Source: Mesorhizobium sp. (GTDB taxonomy: Bacteria > Pseudomonadota > Alphaproteobacteria > Rhizobiales > Rhizobiaceae). From it: DNA of 64,000 nucleotides. The notes under the pieces are model-generated. The model was not told the DNA's origin, did no database searches, and was given only the letters and a program-made list of their open reading frames with translations. The position numbers were made by a program, and so were the translations under genes. The first letter of the stretch is position 1; each line of letters starts with the position of its first letter. The DNA is taken from positions 372,001 to 436,000 of the forward strand of contig JAHBYX010000001.1 of the NCBI GenBank assembly GCA_019635735.1, written 5' to 3'. Shown piece by piece: positions 26,056 to 36,068 of this stretch.

Positions 26056-28529
26056 TGGGGGTTAAGAGGGGCAGCGGGAGCGTATTCGCCCGCGCGGCGC
26101 GCCTGTCTGGCGCGAGCGCGCTGGCGTGCGTCCTCGTGTTCGCCGCGATCCCGCTGGATTCCGCCGTCGCCCAGACCGCGGAGGATCTCATTCCCCAGCC
26201 GAGCGGCAACGAGCAGATGCTGCTCGAAGCCGATACGCTTATCTATGACAACGATCAGGAACGCGTGACGGCGGCCGGTTCGGTCCAGATCGAATATAAC
26301 GGCAACCGGATCGTCGCCCAGCGCGTCACCTATGACCGCAGGACCGGGCGGGTCATCGCCACCGGCAATGTGGAACTGGTCGACCGGCAGGGCACCAAGA
26401 TCTATTCCGACGAAGTCGACATCACGGACGACTTCCGCGACGGCTTCGTCAACGCTTTGCGTGTCGAGACCGCCGACAAGACCTATTTCGCCGCCGAGAG
26501 CGCGGAGCGCCGCAACGGCATACTGACCACGTTCAACAATGGCGTCTACACCGCCTGCGAACCGTGCGAGGACAGGCCCGGCAAGCCGCCGATATGGCGC
26601 ATCAAGGCGCAGCGGATCATCTGGAACGGCGAAGCCAAGACCGTCCGCTTCGAGCGCGCGAAGTTCGAGCTGTTCGGACTGCCGATCGTGCAGGTTCCGT
26701 ATTTCACGATCCCCGATCCGACGGTGAAGCGCAAAAGCGGCTTCCTGATTCCCGGCATCGGCTACAAAACCGAACTCGGCGCCAGCCTGACGGTTCCTTA
26801 TTACCTCGCGCTGTCGCCGACATACGACGCCCTGTTCAAGGGCACCTATTACGGCCGCCAGGGTTTCCTGGGCGAAGCGCAGTGGCGCCAGCAGTTCAAC
26901 AATGGGGCGTATGAAGTCCGTGTAGCCGGAATCCATCAGCGAAACCCGGATGCCTTCACAAAGAACACGGTCGACAGCAGCGTCACCAACCGCGGAATGA
27001 TCGGCACCAAGGGCCAGTTCAAGATCAATCCGCGCTGGACGTTCGGCTGGGATGTGCTGGTCCAGTCAGACAAGAACTTCAGCCGCACGTACGAAATCGA
27101 CGGCTTCAACAAGATGGTCCAGCGCAACGAGGTCTATCTCACAGGCCTGAACGACCGGAACTATTTCGACCTGCGCCTGATGAAGTTCAATGTGCAGGAA
27201 ACCGCGTTAGACTACCTTAATGGCAAGGAGGTCGCCGCGGCCCGCGATCCCAAGCAGCCCTGGGTGCTGCCATCGCTTGACTATACCAAGACCGTGGAAG
27301 ACGTCGCCGGCGGGCAGGTCCGTTTCGACATGAACGTCACCGGCATCTCGCGCAGCCGGCAGGACATCGCGGTTGGCCTTCCGGATCATCCATCGCGGCC
27401 GCCGAGACCGCCGGGGATCGATGTCGGCGACACCTATCGCGTTAGCGGCATCGAGGGTGAGACGGGTCGGGTTACCGCCGAGGCCGAATGGAAACGCGAG
27501 ATCGTCTCCGGCAACGGATTCGTCGTAACGCCGCTGCTGCATGTGCGCGGCGACGGCATTTACTCCAATCCGAGCGCTACATCGATCGACGCCATCAACG
27601 CGATGGCTGGCGCTTTGAACGGGACGCCCTACAGCCACGACCTGGCCCTCGCCTATTCCGGCGTCGAGGCTGACATCCGCTCGTCCTATTTCCGTCCGAT
27701 GGCGACGGCGGGCCTCGAGTTCCGCTGGCCTTGGCTGTTCGCGGGGGCCAATTCCAGCCACGTGCTCGAACCCATGGCGCAGCTGCTCGTGCGCCCGAAC
27801 GAGGCCTACGGCCGCACGCTCGATATCCCCAACGAGGACGCGCAGAGCTTCGTCTTCGACGCGGCGACGCTGTTCGAGCGCGACAAGTTCTCCGGCTTCG
27901 ACCGCGTCGAGGGCGGCACTCGCGCCAATCTCGGCATGCGCTACACGGGTTCGTTCTGGAGCGGCTGGAGCGCCAACGGCATCTTCGGGCAATCCTACCA
28001 CATTGCCGGAGACAACCCGTTCGCCTCGCCTGACCTCGTCAATGTCGGCGCCTATTCCGGTCTTGAGACCGACCGGTCCGACTTCGTCGCGTTGTTCGGC
28101 GTCGCTAGCCCGACGGGGTTCTCGATTTCCGCGAGCGGACGTTTCGACGAGCAGACTTTCGAGACCCGCCGCGCCGAGCTGAAGACCGGTTTCACCGTGG
28201 GACAGCTCACCACCTCTGCGCGGTATGCGTTCATTCAGAAGCAGCCGCTCTACGGTTTCACCGAAGATCGCAAAGAGCTGACCGTGTCGGGCAAGTTCGA
28301 TTTCAACGAGAACTGGTCCGGTTTCGCCTCGGCGACGCATGACTTCATCCAGGACAGGCTCGTGCGCAACTCGATCGGCTTCCAGTATGACGACGAGTGC
28401 TTCACCTACCAGATGACCTTCACGCAGGTCCGGCCGACGGACACGAAGGAAACGATGACAGTCGGCTTCAACGTCTCGTTCCGGACGCTTGGCGACTTCG
28501 GATCGAATTCGAACGTGCTCGACCAGTAA
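26055..28529 (+). CDS. lptD: LPS-assembly outer-membrane protein LptD
   Basis: An 824-residue LptD (Imp/OstA). Signal peptide to about residue 36 (ACVLVFAAIPLDSAVAQ), an OstA/LptA-like periplasmic domain (about 50-190: EADTLIYDNDQERVTAAGSVQ) and a long beta-barrel that inserts LPS into the outer leaflet. The two Cys of CEPCED (about 170-175) and a late Cys in DDECFTYQ may make the structural disulfides. Start GTG 26055 has a perfect AAGGAGG at 26041-26047. Confidence 0.95.
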   Translation: MGVKRGSGSVFARAARLSGASALACVLVFAAIPLDSAVAQTAEDLIPQPSGNEQMLLEADTLIYDNDQERVTAAGSVQIEYNGNRIVAQRVTYDRRTGRVIATGNVELVDRQGTKIYSDEVDITDDFRDGFVNALRVETADKTYFAAESAERRNGILTTFNNGVYTACEPCEDRPGKPPIWRIKAQRIIWNGEAKTVRFERAKFELFGLPIVQVPYFTIPDPTVKRKSGFLIPGIGYKTELGASLTVPYYLALSPTYDALFKGTYYGRQGFLGEAQWRQQFNNGAYEVRVAGIHQRNPDAFTKNTVDSSVTNRGMIGTKGQFKINPRWTFGWDVLVQSDKNFSRTYEIDGFNKMVQRNEVYLTGLNDRNYFDLRLMKFNVQETALDYLNGKEVAAARDPKQPWVLPSLDYTKTVEDVAGGQVRFDMNVTGISRSRQDIAVGLPDHPSRPPRPPGIDVGDTYRVSGIEGETGRVTAEAEWKREIVSGNGFVVTPLLHVRGDGIYSNPSATSIDAINAMAGALNGTPYSHDLALAYSGVEADIRSSYFRPMATAGLEFRWPWLFAGANSSHVLEPMAQLLVRPNEAYGRTLDIPNEDAQSFVFDAATLFERDKFSGFDRVEGGTRANLGMRYTGSFWSGWSANGIFGQSYHIAGDNPFASPDLVNVGAYSGLETDRSDFVALFGVASPTGFSISASGRFDEQTFETRRAELKTGFTVGQLTTSARYAFIQKQPLYGFTEDRKELTVSGKFDFNENWSGFASATHDFIQDRLVRNSIGFQYDDECFTYQMTFTQVRPTDTKETMTVGFNVSFRTLGDFGSNSNVLDQ

Positions 28530-28616
28530 CAGGCTGGTCGCGGTCACGGTTTCGCCGCAGTAATCGGTCATTTCGCTCGACCATTCAATGAAAGCCGCGA
28601 AGCCCAGGACGGAAGA

Positions 28617-29552
28617 ATGAGCTCAGCCATGAAGCGCGCCAGATTCGCGACCGCCGCAGCCCTCATGGCCGTATTCGGAGCACTCGCTGTGTTGCCCGCG
28701 GCGCCGGCGATGGCCAGCGAGATCAAATACATCGTCAACAACACGGCGGTGACGAGCTATGACATCCAGCGCCGTGCCGCCCTCAACAGGCTGTTCCGCC
28801 AGAAGGGCGGCGCCGAAAAAGCGGCACAGGACATGGTCGAGCAGGCGCTGAAGTCCGAAGAATTGGCACGCCGGAACATCCGCATCTCCAAGCAGACGGT
28901 CGACGACAGCTACAACCGCTTCGCAACGTCGAACAAGCTCAAGCCGGCGCAGTTGGACCAGATTCTCAGCCAGGCCGGGATCGGCCGGGAGCATATGAAG
29001 GAATTCATCCGCATCCAGATGGGCTGGAGCCAGCTTCTCGGTTCCCGCTACCGCGCCACCGAGATGATGACCGAGCAGCAGATGGTGCGCAAAGTGTTCG
29101 AGCTCGGGGGCAAGAAGCCTTCGGCAACCGAATACCTTTTGCAGAAAGTGACCTTCGTCGTGCCGCAGAAGGAGCGCGGCGCGATCCTCGGCAAGCGCAA
29201 GCGCGAGGCCGAAGCCATGCGCCAGCGTTTCAACGGCTGCGAGACAACGCGACAGTTCGCGAAGGGGTTGATCGACGTCTCGGTGCAGGACATACCGCGC
29301 ATCCTTGAGCCCGAACTGCCGCCGGACTGGGAAAAGCAGATTAAGGCGACCAAGCCCGGCGCAGCCACCCCCGTTCGCGAAACAGCGGCCGGCGTCGAGT
29401 TTATCGGCGTCTGCTCCTCGCGCGAGGTTAATGACGACCGTGCCGCCCAGATGATGCTGCAGGCCGACGGGAAGATGGACGAGAAGGGCGAAGAGCTCTC
29501 CAAGAAATACGTCGAAGAACTGCGCAAGGTCGCGCGTATCGTCAAGAAATAG
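28617..29552 (+). CDS. SurA N-terminal-domain periplasmic chaperone
   Basis: 311 residues: signal peptide (cleavage after AMA, about residue 33), then the SurA N-terminal chaperone domain (SEIKYIVNNTAVTSYDIQRRAAL). It is shorter than E. coli SurA (428), and the C-terminal half shows no clear parvulin signature, so it may be a chaperone without isomerase activity. Location between lptD and pdxA matches surA in proteobacteria. RBS GGAAG at 28611; an alternative ATG at 28629. Confidence 0.85.
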   Translation: MSSAMKRARFATAAALMAVFGALAVLPAAPAMASEIKYIVNNTAVTSYDIQRRAALNRLFRQKGGAEKAAQDMVEQALKSEELARRNIRISKQTVDDSYNRFATSNKLKPAQLDQILSQAGIGREHMKEFIRIQMGWSQLLGSRYRATEMMTEQQMVRKVFELGGKKPSATEYLLQKVTFVVPQKERGAILGKRKREAEAMRQRFNGCETTRQFAKGLIDVSVQDIPRILEPELPPDWEKQIKATKPGAATPVRETAAGVEFIGVCSSREVNDDRAAQMMLQADGKMDEKGEELSKKYVEELRKVARIVKK

Positions 29553-29564
29553 GGCTTCCCGTCC

Positions 29565-30569
29565 ATGCTGGCCCTGAGCATCGGCGATCCGTCGGGGATC
29601 GGGGCAGACATCGTGATCGCGGCCTGGCTGCGGCGCCGCGAAGACCAGATCCCGCCGTTCGCCCTGCTCGCCGACCCCGAACATCTTGCTGCGCGTGCCC
29701 GGCGTCTGGGGGTCGACCTGCCGATCGCCGAAACCGCGATCGATTTCGCCGGATCGATGTTCGACAAGGCGCTTCCGGTCGTTTCGCTCGACAATCGCTT
29801 CATCGACACGCCCGGCGCCTCCAACGTCGGCAATGCCGCCGGAATCGTCGAGGCAATCGACCGCGCGGTCGATTTTGTGCTCGACGGCAAGGCGGATGCG
29901 ATCGTCACGCTGCCGATCGCCAAGAAGACGCTTTATGAGGCTGGTTTTCGCCATCCCGGCCACACGGAATACCTCGCCCATCTCGCCAGCGAAGCCTCCG
30001 GCCGGGAGGAGACCGCCGTGATGATGATCGCGGGACCCGGTCTGCGCACCGTTCCCGTGACGATCCACATCCCGATCTCCGAGGTGCCGGCGGCGCTGAC
30101 GACAGACGGGATCCTCACGACCGCGCGCATCGTCCACCGCGACCTTCGAGCGAGGTTCGGCATCGCCAGCCCGCGCCTCGCAATCCTCGGCCTCAATCCG
30201 CATGCGGGCGAAGGCGGAACGATCGGCACGGAAGACGAGGACGTCATCCTGCCGGCGGTGGAACAGTTGCGTCATGAGGGGATCAACGCCTTCGGGCCCG
30301 CGCCGGCCGACACGATGTTTCATCCGCGCGCGCGTGCCGGCTACGACGCGGTCCTGTGCATGTATCACGACCAGGCGCTGATCCCGGCCAAGATGCTCGC
30401 CTTCGACGAGGCGGTGAACGTGACGCTCGGACTCCCTCTCATCCGCACTTCGCCGGACCACGGGACGGCTTTCGACATCGCCGGAACCAGCAAGGCACGG
30501 CCAGACAGCCTGATCGCGGCGCTGAAGCTCGCACGCGCGCTGGCCGACAACCGGACGTACACTCGATGA
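29565..30569 (+). CDS. pdxA: 4-hydroxythreonine-4-phosphate dehydrogenase
   Basis: A 334-residue PdxA, an NAD-dependent step of pyridoxal-5'-phosphate synthesis. The start [15 protein letters not shown], the metal-binding His segments [10 protein letters not shown], and [20 protein letters not shown] plus [13 protein letters not shown] are diagnostic. Cytoplasmic dimer. It sits between surA and rsmA, with an ATGA overlap with the latter, the classical surA-pdxA-rsmA order. Confidence 0.97.
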   Translation: MLALSIGDPSGIGADIVIAAWLRRREDQIPPFALLADPEHLAARARRLGVDLPIAETAIDFAGSMFDKALPVVSLDNRFIDTPGASNVGNAAGIVEAIDRAVDFVLDGKADAIVTLPIAKKTLYEAGFRHPGHTEYLAHLASEASGREETAVMMIAGPGLRTVPVTIHIPISEVPAALTTDGILTTARIVHRDLRARFGIASPRLAILGLNPHAGEGGTIGTEDEDVILPAVEQLRHEGINAFGPAPADTMFHPRARAGYDAVLCMYHDQALIPAKMLAFDEAVNVTLGLPLIRTSPDHGTAFDIAGTSKARPDSLIAALKLARALADNRTYTR

Positions 30570-31399
30570 GCGCCATCGACGGCCTGCCGCCGTTGCGCGA
30601 CGTGATCGAGAGGCACGGCATGGCGGCAAAGAAGGCGCTTGGCCAGAATTTCCTGCTCGACCTCAACCTGACCGGCAAGGTCGCCCGCGCCGCCGGCGAC
30701 CTTTCCGGCGCGACGGTGATCGAGGTCGGGCCGGGACCCGGCGGCCTCACCCGGGCGCTGCTTATGCACAACGCGGCAAAGGTGATCGCCATCGAGCGCG
30801 ACGACCGCTGCCTGCCGGCGCTCGCCGAGATCGCCGGCGCCTATCCCGGACGGCTGGAGGTCGTCGCGGGAGACGCGCTTGCGACCGACTATGCCGCCCT
30901 CGCCTCCGGCCTGGAGGATGTTCGGATCGTCGCCAACCTGCCCTACAATATCGGCACCGAGCTGCTGGTGAAGTGGCTGACCGTGCTGGCCTGGCCGCCG
31001 TTCTGGCGATCGATGACGCTGATGTTCCAGCGCGAGGTTGCAGAGCGGGTCGTGGCGAAAGCCGGCGACGACGCCTACGGGCGGCTTGGCGTGCTCGCCG
31101 GCTGGCGTTCCGAGGCCCGCATCGCCTTTGACATCTCCCCGCAGGCCTTCTGGCCGCCGCCGAAGGTCACGTCTTCGGTCGTGCATATCGTGCCGAGGCC
31201 AAGCCCCCTCCCCGCGGACCTGAAGAAGCTGGAGCGGGTCACGCTGGCGGCCTTCGGCCAGCGCCGCAAGATGCTGCGCCAGAGCCTCAAGGGCATCGGC
31301 GGCGAGGCACTTCTCGCGAAAGCCGGGATCGACGGAACCCGACGGGCGGAGACGCTGAGCGTCGAGGAATTCGTCAGGCTGGCAGACGGGCTCGGATGA
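30566..31399 (+). CDS. rsmA: 16S rRNA dimethyladenosine transferase
   Basis: A 277-residue KsgA/RsmA that dimethylates A1518 and A1519 of 16S rRNA. Features: [11 protein letters not shown] near the N-terminus, SAM-binding [12 protein letters not shown], and the catalytic [11 protein letters not shown] motif; the C-terminal helical domain is present ([14 protein letters not shown]). Start ATG 30566 overlaps the pdxA stop; the frame is open further upstream but only as antisense-like sequence. Converges on gmk. Confidence 0.97.
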   Translation: MSAIDGLPPLRDVIERHGMAAKKALGQNFLLDLNLTGKVARAAGDLSGATVIEVGPGPGGLTRALLMHNAAKVIAIERDDRCLPALAEIAGAYPGRLEVVAGDALATDYAALASGLEDVRIVANLPYNIGTELLVKWLTVLAWPPFWRSMTLMFQREVAERVVAKAGDDAYGRLGVLAGWRSEARIAFDISPQAFWPPPKVTSSVVHIVPRPSPLPADLKKLERVTLAAFGQRRKMLRQSLKGIGGEALLAKAGIDGTRRAETLSVEEFVRLADGLG

Positions 31400-31414
31400 A
31401 CGTCGAGATCCGCC

Positions 31415-32071
31415 TCAGCCGAGTTTCTCGTCCAGCAGCTTCGTCACGAAATCGAACAGCCCCGGCCGCCGGTCGCGACGAAGCCGCTCGGCGGTGACGA
31501 CCGCACGCACTTCCGAGTAGGCCCGATCCAGATCGTCGTTGATCACGACATAGTCGTAGGAGCGCCAGTGCTCGATCTCGAGGCGTGCATTGGTCAGCCG
31601 CTTTTCGATGACCGCGTCGGAATCCTCCGCCCGGCGGCGAAGCCTGGTCTTCAGTTCGCCCATCGACGGCGGCAGGATGAAGATCGAGACAATGTCGGCG
31701 CGCATCTTCTCGTTCAGCTGCTCCGCGCCCTGCCAGTCGATGTCGAACAGCATGTCGCGGCCGTCTGCCATCGCCGCCTCGGCGGGCTCGCGGGGCGTGC
31801 CATAGCAATTGCCGTGCACCTCCGCCCACTCGAGCAGGGCCTCGCTGTCGCGCAACCGGTCGAACTCGCGCTGCGAGATGAAATGATAGTGAACGCCGTC
31901 GATCTCGCTCGGGCGGCGCGGGCGCGTCGTCACGCTGACCGACAGTTCCAGTCCGGGATCGTGTTCGAGCAGGTTGCGCGCGATCGTCGACTTCCCCGCC
32001 CCCGAAGGCGAGGACAGGACCAGCATCAGGCCGCGCCGCCTGATCCCGGTTGAGGCTTTCTCGGCCGCCAT
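31415..32071 (-). CDS. gmk: Guanylate kinase
   Basis: A 218-residue Gmk converting GMP to GDP with ATP. P-loop [10 protein letters not shown] near residue 20, the GMP-binding [21 protein letters not shown] segment and [10 protein letters not shown] are all present. Slightly longer at the N-terminus than E. coli Gmk. Downstream of yicC with a 3-nt gap, in the fabD-to-gmk minus-strand run. Confidence 0.97.
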   Translation of the reverse strand: MAAEKASTGIRRRGLMLVLSSPSGAGKSTIARNLLEHDPGLELSVSVTTRPRRPSEIDGVHYHFISQREFDRLRDSEALLEWAEVHGNCYGTPREPAEAAMADGRDMLFDIDWQGAEQLNEKMRADIVSIFILPPSMGELKTRLRRRAEDSDAVIEKRLTNARLEIEHWRSYDYVVINDDLDRAYSEVRAVVTAERLRRDRRPGLFDFVTKLLDEKLG

Positions 32072-32074
32072 CGC

Positions 32075-32962
32075 CTACTCCAGATTCTGAACCTGCTCGC
32101 GAAACTGGTCGACGACCGCTTTCAGCTCGAGGCCGATCGCGGTCACCGACGCAGCGTTCGATTTAGAGCAAAGGGTATTCGATTCGCGATTGAATTCCTG
32201 CGCCAGGAAATCGAGCTTGCGCCCCGCCGCGCCGCCGGATTCGAGCAGGGCGCGACCCGACGCGACGTGCGTCTTCAGCCGGTCGATCTCCTCGCGGATA
32301 TCGGCCTTGGTGGCGAGAAACGCGGCCTCCGTGTGCAGACGCTGTTCGTCCAGCGACGGCGCGGCGTCGATCAGCAGCTTCACCTGCTGAGCGATGCGCT
32401 CGCGAATGGCGGCCGGTTCACGCGAACCGTCCGCTTCGGCGCGCAGCGTCAACTGCTCGATCGCATCGATATGGCCGAGGAGAAGCTGCTTCAGGGCGGC
32501 CCCCTCGTGCTCCCGCGCCGCAGCCAATCCGGCCAGCGCATGTTCCAGAACGGCGATGATCTCCGCATCGGTCCTTTCGAAACCCTCGGCCGGCTCGGCG
32601 GTCTCCGGCACTTCGAGGACACCGCGCAGGGAAAGCAGCCCATCGGCTGTCGGAGGCGCGCAGCCGAACTGCTTTTCGAGCCGCTTCGCCAGCGCCGCGA
32701 CATCCTTCAGGAACTCCTCGTTGACGACCGGCACCGTCGTCAGACCCATCCGCGTGAAAGTGAGCGTCGCCTGGACGTTGCCGCGCGAGAAGCGCTTCTG
32801 AACCGCCTGACGCGCCGGCATTTCCAGCCGGTCGAAGCCGGGCGGCAGGCGCAGCCGCACGTCGAGCCCCTTGCCGTTCACCGAACGCGTCTCCCAGGCG
32901 ATGCTGGCGCCTTCCAGACTACCGCTCGCCCGGGCGAACCCGGTCATGCTCTGAAGCGCCAT
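32075..32962 (-). CDS. YicC-family endoribonuclease
   Basis: A 295-residue YicC. N-terminus MALQSMTGFARASG and the C-terminal block KLDFLAQEFNRESNTLCSKSN are the family hallmarks; the middle is helical. YicC-type proteins are RNases that affect small-RNA turnover in E. coli and B. subtilis. Start ATG 32962 gives the conserved MTGF N-terminus. Cotranscribed with gmk (3-nt gap), the usual pairing. Confidence 0.93.
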   Translation of the reverse strand: MALQSMTGFARASGSLEGASIAWETRSVNGKGLDVRLRLPPGFDRLEMPARQAVQKRFSRGNVQATLTFTRMGLTTVPVVNEEFLKDVAALAKRLEKQFGCAPPTADGLLSLRGVLEVPETAEPAEGFERTDAEIIAVLEHALAGLAAAREHEGAALKQLLLGHIDAIEQLTLRAEADGSREPAAIRERIAQQVKLLIDAAPSLDEQRLHTEAAFLATKADIREEIDRLKTHVASGRALLESGGAAGRKLDFLAQEFNRESNTLCSKSNAASVTAIGLELKAVVDQFREQVQNLE

Positions 32963-33002
32963 GTCCCCACCTGTCCCACTGCACCCGTCGAGACAGGCGC
33001 GA

Positions 33003-34202
33003 TTACTGGCTCGTGCCGGTCGTCCCGGCGGTGCCGGTCTTTTCGGCTTCCGCCGCAGCCTTTGCCGCCGCTTCCGCTTGCTTCTTCTCGATAGCGCGCC
33101 AGCGCGCAACGTTCTCGTTGTGCTCCTCGAGCGTCGCCGCGAAGACGTGCCCGCCGGTGCCGTCCGCGACGAAATAGAGATCGTCGGTCTTGGACGGGTT
33201 GGCCACGGCCTCGAGCGCCGCACGGCCGGGATTGGCGATCGGCGTCGGCGGCAGGCCGTTGATGGCATAGGTGTTGTAGGGTGTCGGCTTATCGATGTCC
33301 GAACGTGTGATCGGCTTGTCGGCCGGCTTACCCTTGCCGCCATAGATGCCGTAGACGATCGTCGGGTCGGATTGCAGGCGCATGCCCTTCTTGAGGCGGT
33401 TGATGAAGACAGCCGCCACGCGCGAGCGCTCGTCGGCGATGCCGGTCTCCTTCTCGACGATGGAGGCGAGGGTGACGAATTCGTTGATGTCCTTGAGCGG
33501 CAGATCGGGCGAGCGCCTGGCCCAGATGGTCTCGACCAGTTCCTGCTGTTCGGCGATCATCTTGCTGATGACCTCCTTGCGGCTCGTGCCGCGCGTCACG
33601 CGCTGGGTATCAGCGATCAGGGCGCCTTCCGGCGGCATTTCCGCCGGCATCTCGCCGGTGAGCGCCTCGTTGGTGGCGATGCGCGCGAAAGCCTGCTCCA
33701 CGGTCAGGCCCTCGGGCAGCGTCAACGAGTAGAGCACCGACTTGCCGCTCTTCAGCAGTTCCATAATCTCGCGCATGGAAGCGCCGGCCTTTACCTCATA
33801 TTCGCCTGCCTTCAGTGCCCCGTCGTTGCCATAGGCGCGTACGCCCAGGCGGAAGATGTTGGCGTCGCTGATCAGCCGGTTGCGCTCCAGGATCAGGGCG
33901 ATCTCGTTAACGCCGGTGTTCGGCTTGATGAGGACCGTGTCGTTCTTGGTCGACGGCCCAGGTCCTTCGAAGACCGACTTGCCGTACCAAACGGCCAGGC
34001 CGGCGCCGATTGTCACCAGCACGATGGCCGACATGAGGAAGTTCATGAAGATGATGAACTGGCCGCGAGCCCGCCGCGAACGGCGTGGCGGCATGGGGCC
34101 TGGCATCGGCCGCAGCGCTTCGCTCGCGGACTTAGGGATGATCGGTTTCGGCGGTTCGGATCGGCCGCCGAAACTGCCGGTGTCCGATGGATTGGTGCTC
34201 AT
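33003..34202 (-). CDS. mltG: Endolytic murein transglycosylase MltG
   Basis: 399 residues: a cytoplasmic Pro/Arg-rich N-terminus, one membrane helix (about residues 48-71), a LysM-like subdomain, and the YceG catalytic domain with VTLASIVEKETG holding the catalytic Glu, followed by DPTIVYGIYGG and TPYNTYAINGLPPTPIANPG. It cleaves nascent glycan strands to end their growth. The C-terminal tail is Ala/Lys/Glu-rich. It lies between fabF and yicC, as in related genomes. Confidence 0.95.
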   Translation of the reverse strand: MSTNPSDTGSFGGRSEPPKPIIPKSASEALRPMPGPMPPRRSRRARGQFIIFMNFLMSAIVLVTIGAGLAVWYGKSVFEGPGPSTKNDTVLIKPNTGVNEIALILERNRLISDANIFRLGVRAYGNDGALKAGEYEVKAGASMREIMELLKSGKSVLYSLTLPEGLTVEQAFARIATNEALTGEMPAEMPPEGALIADTQRVTRGTSRKEVISKMIAEQQELVETIWARRSPDLPLKDINEFVTLASIVEKETGIADERSRVAAVFINRLKKGMRLQSDPTIVYGIYGGKGKPADKPITRSDIDKPTPYNTYAINGLPPTPIANPGRAALEAVANPSKTDDLYFVADGTGGHVFAATLEEHNENVARWRAIEKKQAEAAAKAAAEAEKTGTAGTTGTSQ

Positions 34203-34310
34203 CGTTCCGCGCTCATGGTCAGGTGACGACAGGGCGTCGACACTAATGTCGAATATGGCGAAATTGACGCGACGCGCGGGCTGCCGGCCGAACCCTGGGA
34301 GAAGAGTGGC

Positions 34311-35573
34311 TCAACCCGCATAACGCTGGAAGATCAGCGAGGCGTTGGTGCCGCCAAATCCGAACGAGTTCGACAGAACGGTGTTGATCTCGCGCTTTCG
34401 CGGCGTGTTCGGAACGAGGTCGATCGGGGTTTCGGCCGACGGATTGTCGAGATTGATGGTTGCCGGCGCGATGTTGTCGCGCATCGCCAGGATCGAGAAA
34501 ATCGCCTCGGCGGCGCCGGCGGCTCCGAGAAGATGACCGGTCGACGATTTGGTCGACGACATGGAGACCCTCGAGGCGGAATTGCCGAGCAACCGTTCGA
34601 CGGCCGCCAGTTCGATCGTGTCCGCCATGGTGGAGGTGCCATGCGCATTGATGTAGTCGATGTCGGCGGCCGTGATTTTCGCACGCTTCAGCGCGGCGCT
34701 CATCGAGCGGAAAGCGCCGTCGCCGTCTTCGGCCGGAGCGGTGATGTGGTACGCGTCGCCGGACATGCCGTAGCCGGTCCACTCCGCATAGATCTTCGCG
34801 CCGCGCGCCTTGGCATGCTCGAGCTCTTCGAGCACGACGACGCCAGCTCCCTCGCCCATGACGAAGCCGTCGCGGTCGCGGTCGTAGGGCCGGGAGGCCT
34901 TCTCGGGCGTGTCGTTCCATGAAGTCGAAAGAGCGCGACAGGCCGCGAATCCCGCCACCGACAGGCGGGTGATCGGCGCTTCCGTTCCGCCTGCCACCAT
35001 GACGTCGGCATCGCCCAGCATGACGATGCGGGCGGCGTCTCCGATCGCGTGCGCGCCGGTGGAGCAGGCGGTGACGACGGAATGGTTCGGGCCCTTCAGC
35101 TTATGGCGGATCGAGACCTGGCCGGACACGAGATTGATGATATTGCCTGGGATGAAGAACGGGCTGATGCGGCGGGGGCCGCGCTCGTGCAGGATCAGGG
35201 TGTTCTCGGAAATGCCCTCGATGCCGCCGATGCCGCAGCCGATCATCACGCCGGTGGCGTTCTGGTCGTCGGACGTCGTGGGTGCCCAGCCCGCATCCTT
35301 CAGCGCCTCGTCGGCGGCGGCGATGCCGTAAATGATGAAGTCGCCGACCTTGCGCTGTTCCTTCGGTTCAAGGAACTGATCGGGATTGAAAGTTGCGTCG
35401 CTGCCGTCGCCGCGGGGGACGCTGCAGGCAATCTTGCACGGCAGGTCGGAGACATCGAATTTTTCGATGGGGCGAGCCGCGCTCTTTCCGGAAAGGAGCT
35501 GCCGCCAGCCATGCTCGACGCCGACGCCATAAGGCGACAGCAGACCCATGCCGGTTACGACGACGCGCCTCAT
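34311..35573 (-). CDS. fabF: 3-oxoacyl-[acyl-carrier-protein] synthase II
   Basis: A 420-residue condensing enzyme of type II fatty acid synthesis. Catalytic C170 (VVTACSTGAH) and the two His segments (INAHGTSTMA and STGHLLGAAG) are present, as is the C-terminal NSFGFGGTNASL. Start MRRVVVTGMGLLSPYG is canonical. Follows acpP after 70 nt in the fab cluster. Confidence 0.97.
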   Translation of the reverse strand: MRRVVVTGMGLLSPYGVGVEHGWRQLLSGKSAARPIEKFDVSDLPCKIACSVPRGDGSDATFNPDQFLEPKEQRKVGDFIIYGIAAADEALKDAGWAPTTSDDQNATGVMIGCGIGGIEGISENTLILHERGPRRISPFFIPGNIINLVSGQVSIRHKLKGPNHSVVTACSTGAHAIGDAARIVMLGDADVMVAGGTEAPITRLSVAGFAACRALSTSWNDTPEKASRPYDRDRDGFVMGEGAGVVVLEELEHAKARGAKIYAEWTGYGMSGDAYHITAPAEDGDGAFRSMSAALKRAKITAADIDYINAHGTSTMADTIELAAVERLLGNSASRVSMSSTKSSTGHLLGAAGAAEAIFSILAMRDNIAPATINLDNPSAETPIDLVPNTPRKREINTVLSNSFGFGGTNASLIFQRYAG

Positions 35574-35643
35574 CCAGGTCTCTCTTGTCTTAAGGAATCT
35601 GATGCGGCCGGAATGGGCGCGCCATGGCGCGCCCGAGCCGAAC

Positions 35644-35880
35644 TCAGGCCGAAGCCTTGTCGATGTACTTCACCGCATCGCCGACCGTCAGGATGGTCTC
35701 GGCGGCATCGTCGGGAATTTCGACGCCGAACTCTTCCTCGAACGCCATGACCAGCTCGACGGTGTCCAGGCTGTCAGCGCCCAGGTCGTCGATGAAGCTC
35801 GCGCCCTCCGTGACCTTCTCGGCATCGACGCCGAGATGCTCGACGACGATCTTCTTCACGCGTTCTGCGGTGTCGCTCAT
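35644..35880 (-). CDS. acpP: Acyl carrier protein
   Basis: A 78-residue ACP. The phosphopantetheine attachment motif is DSLD with S37. The protein is acidic and of standard length. GAGGA before the ATG. The 188-nt gap to fabG upstream contains TTGATT and CTAACG at promoter-like spacing, so acpP probably has its own strong promoter in addition to readthrough. Confidence 0.98.
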   Translation of the reverse strand: MSDTAERVKKIVVEHLGVDAEKVTEGASFIDDLGADSLDTVELVMAFEEEFGVEIPDDAAETILTVGDAVKYIDKASA

Positions 35881-36068
35881 TTGGGCATCCTCGTATTCAC
35901 GTTTGTTTGAACCTCGTTAGCGACCCGATTGCCGCTAATCAAGCTGAAAAGACTTACCGTCCACGACGGTACCTGCAGCGTCGAAAAATGCTTCGCCGAT
36001 GGGGTCGTGCGCGGGATTACACGAAAAAACCACGCCGTCCAAGGCGAAAACCGCGCCGCCGCTCCGGC

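Noticed and set aside
28623..30629. Long antisense frame across surA and pdxA
   Set aside because: Arg/Asp/His/Gly-rich shadow; both plus-strand genes are unmistakable.
36001..36068. Short coding-like stretch (KKPRRPRRKPRRRSG) between acpP and fabG
   Set aside because: Basic low-complexity reading of an intergenic stretch opposite to the fab genes, with no start context.
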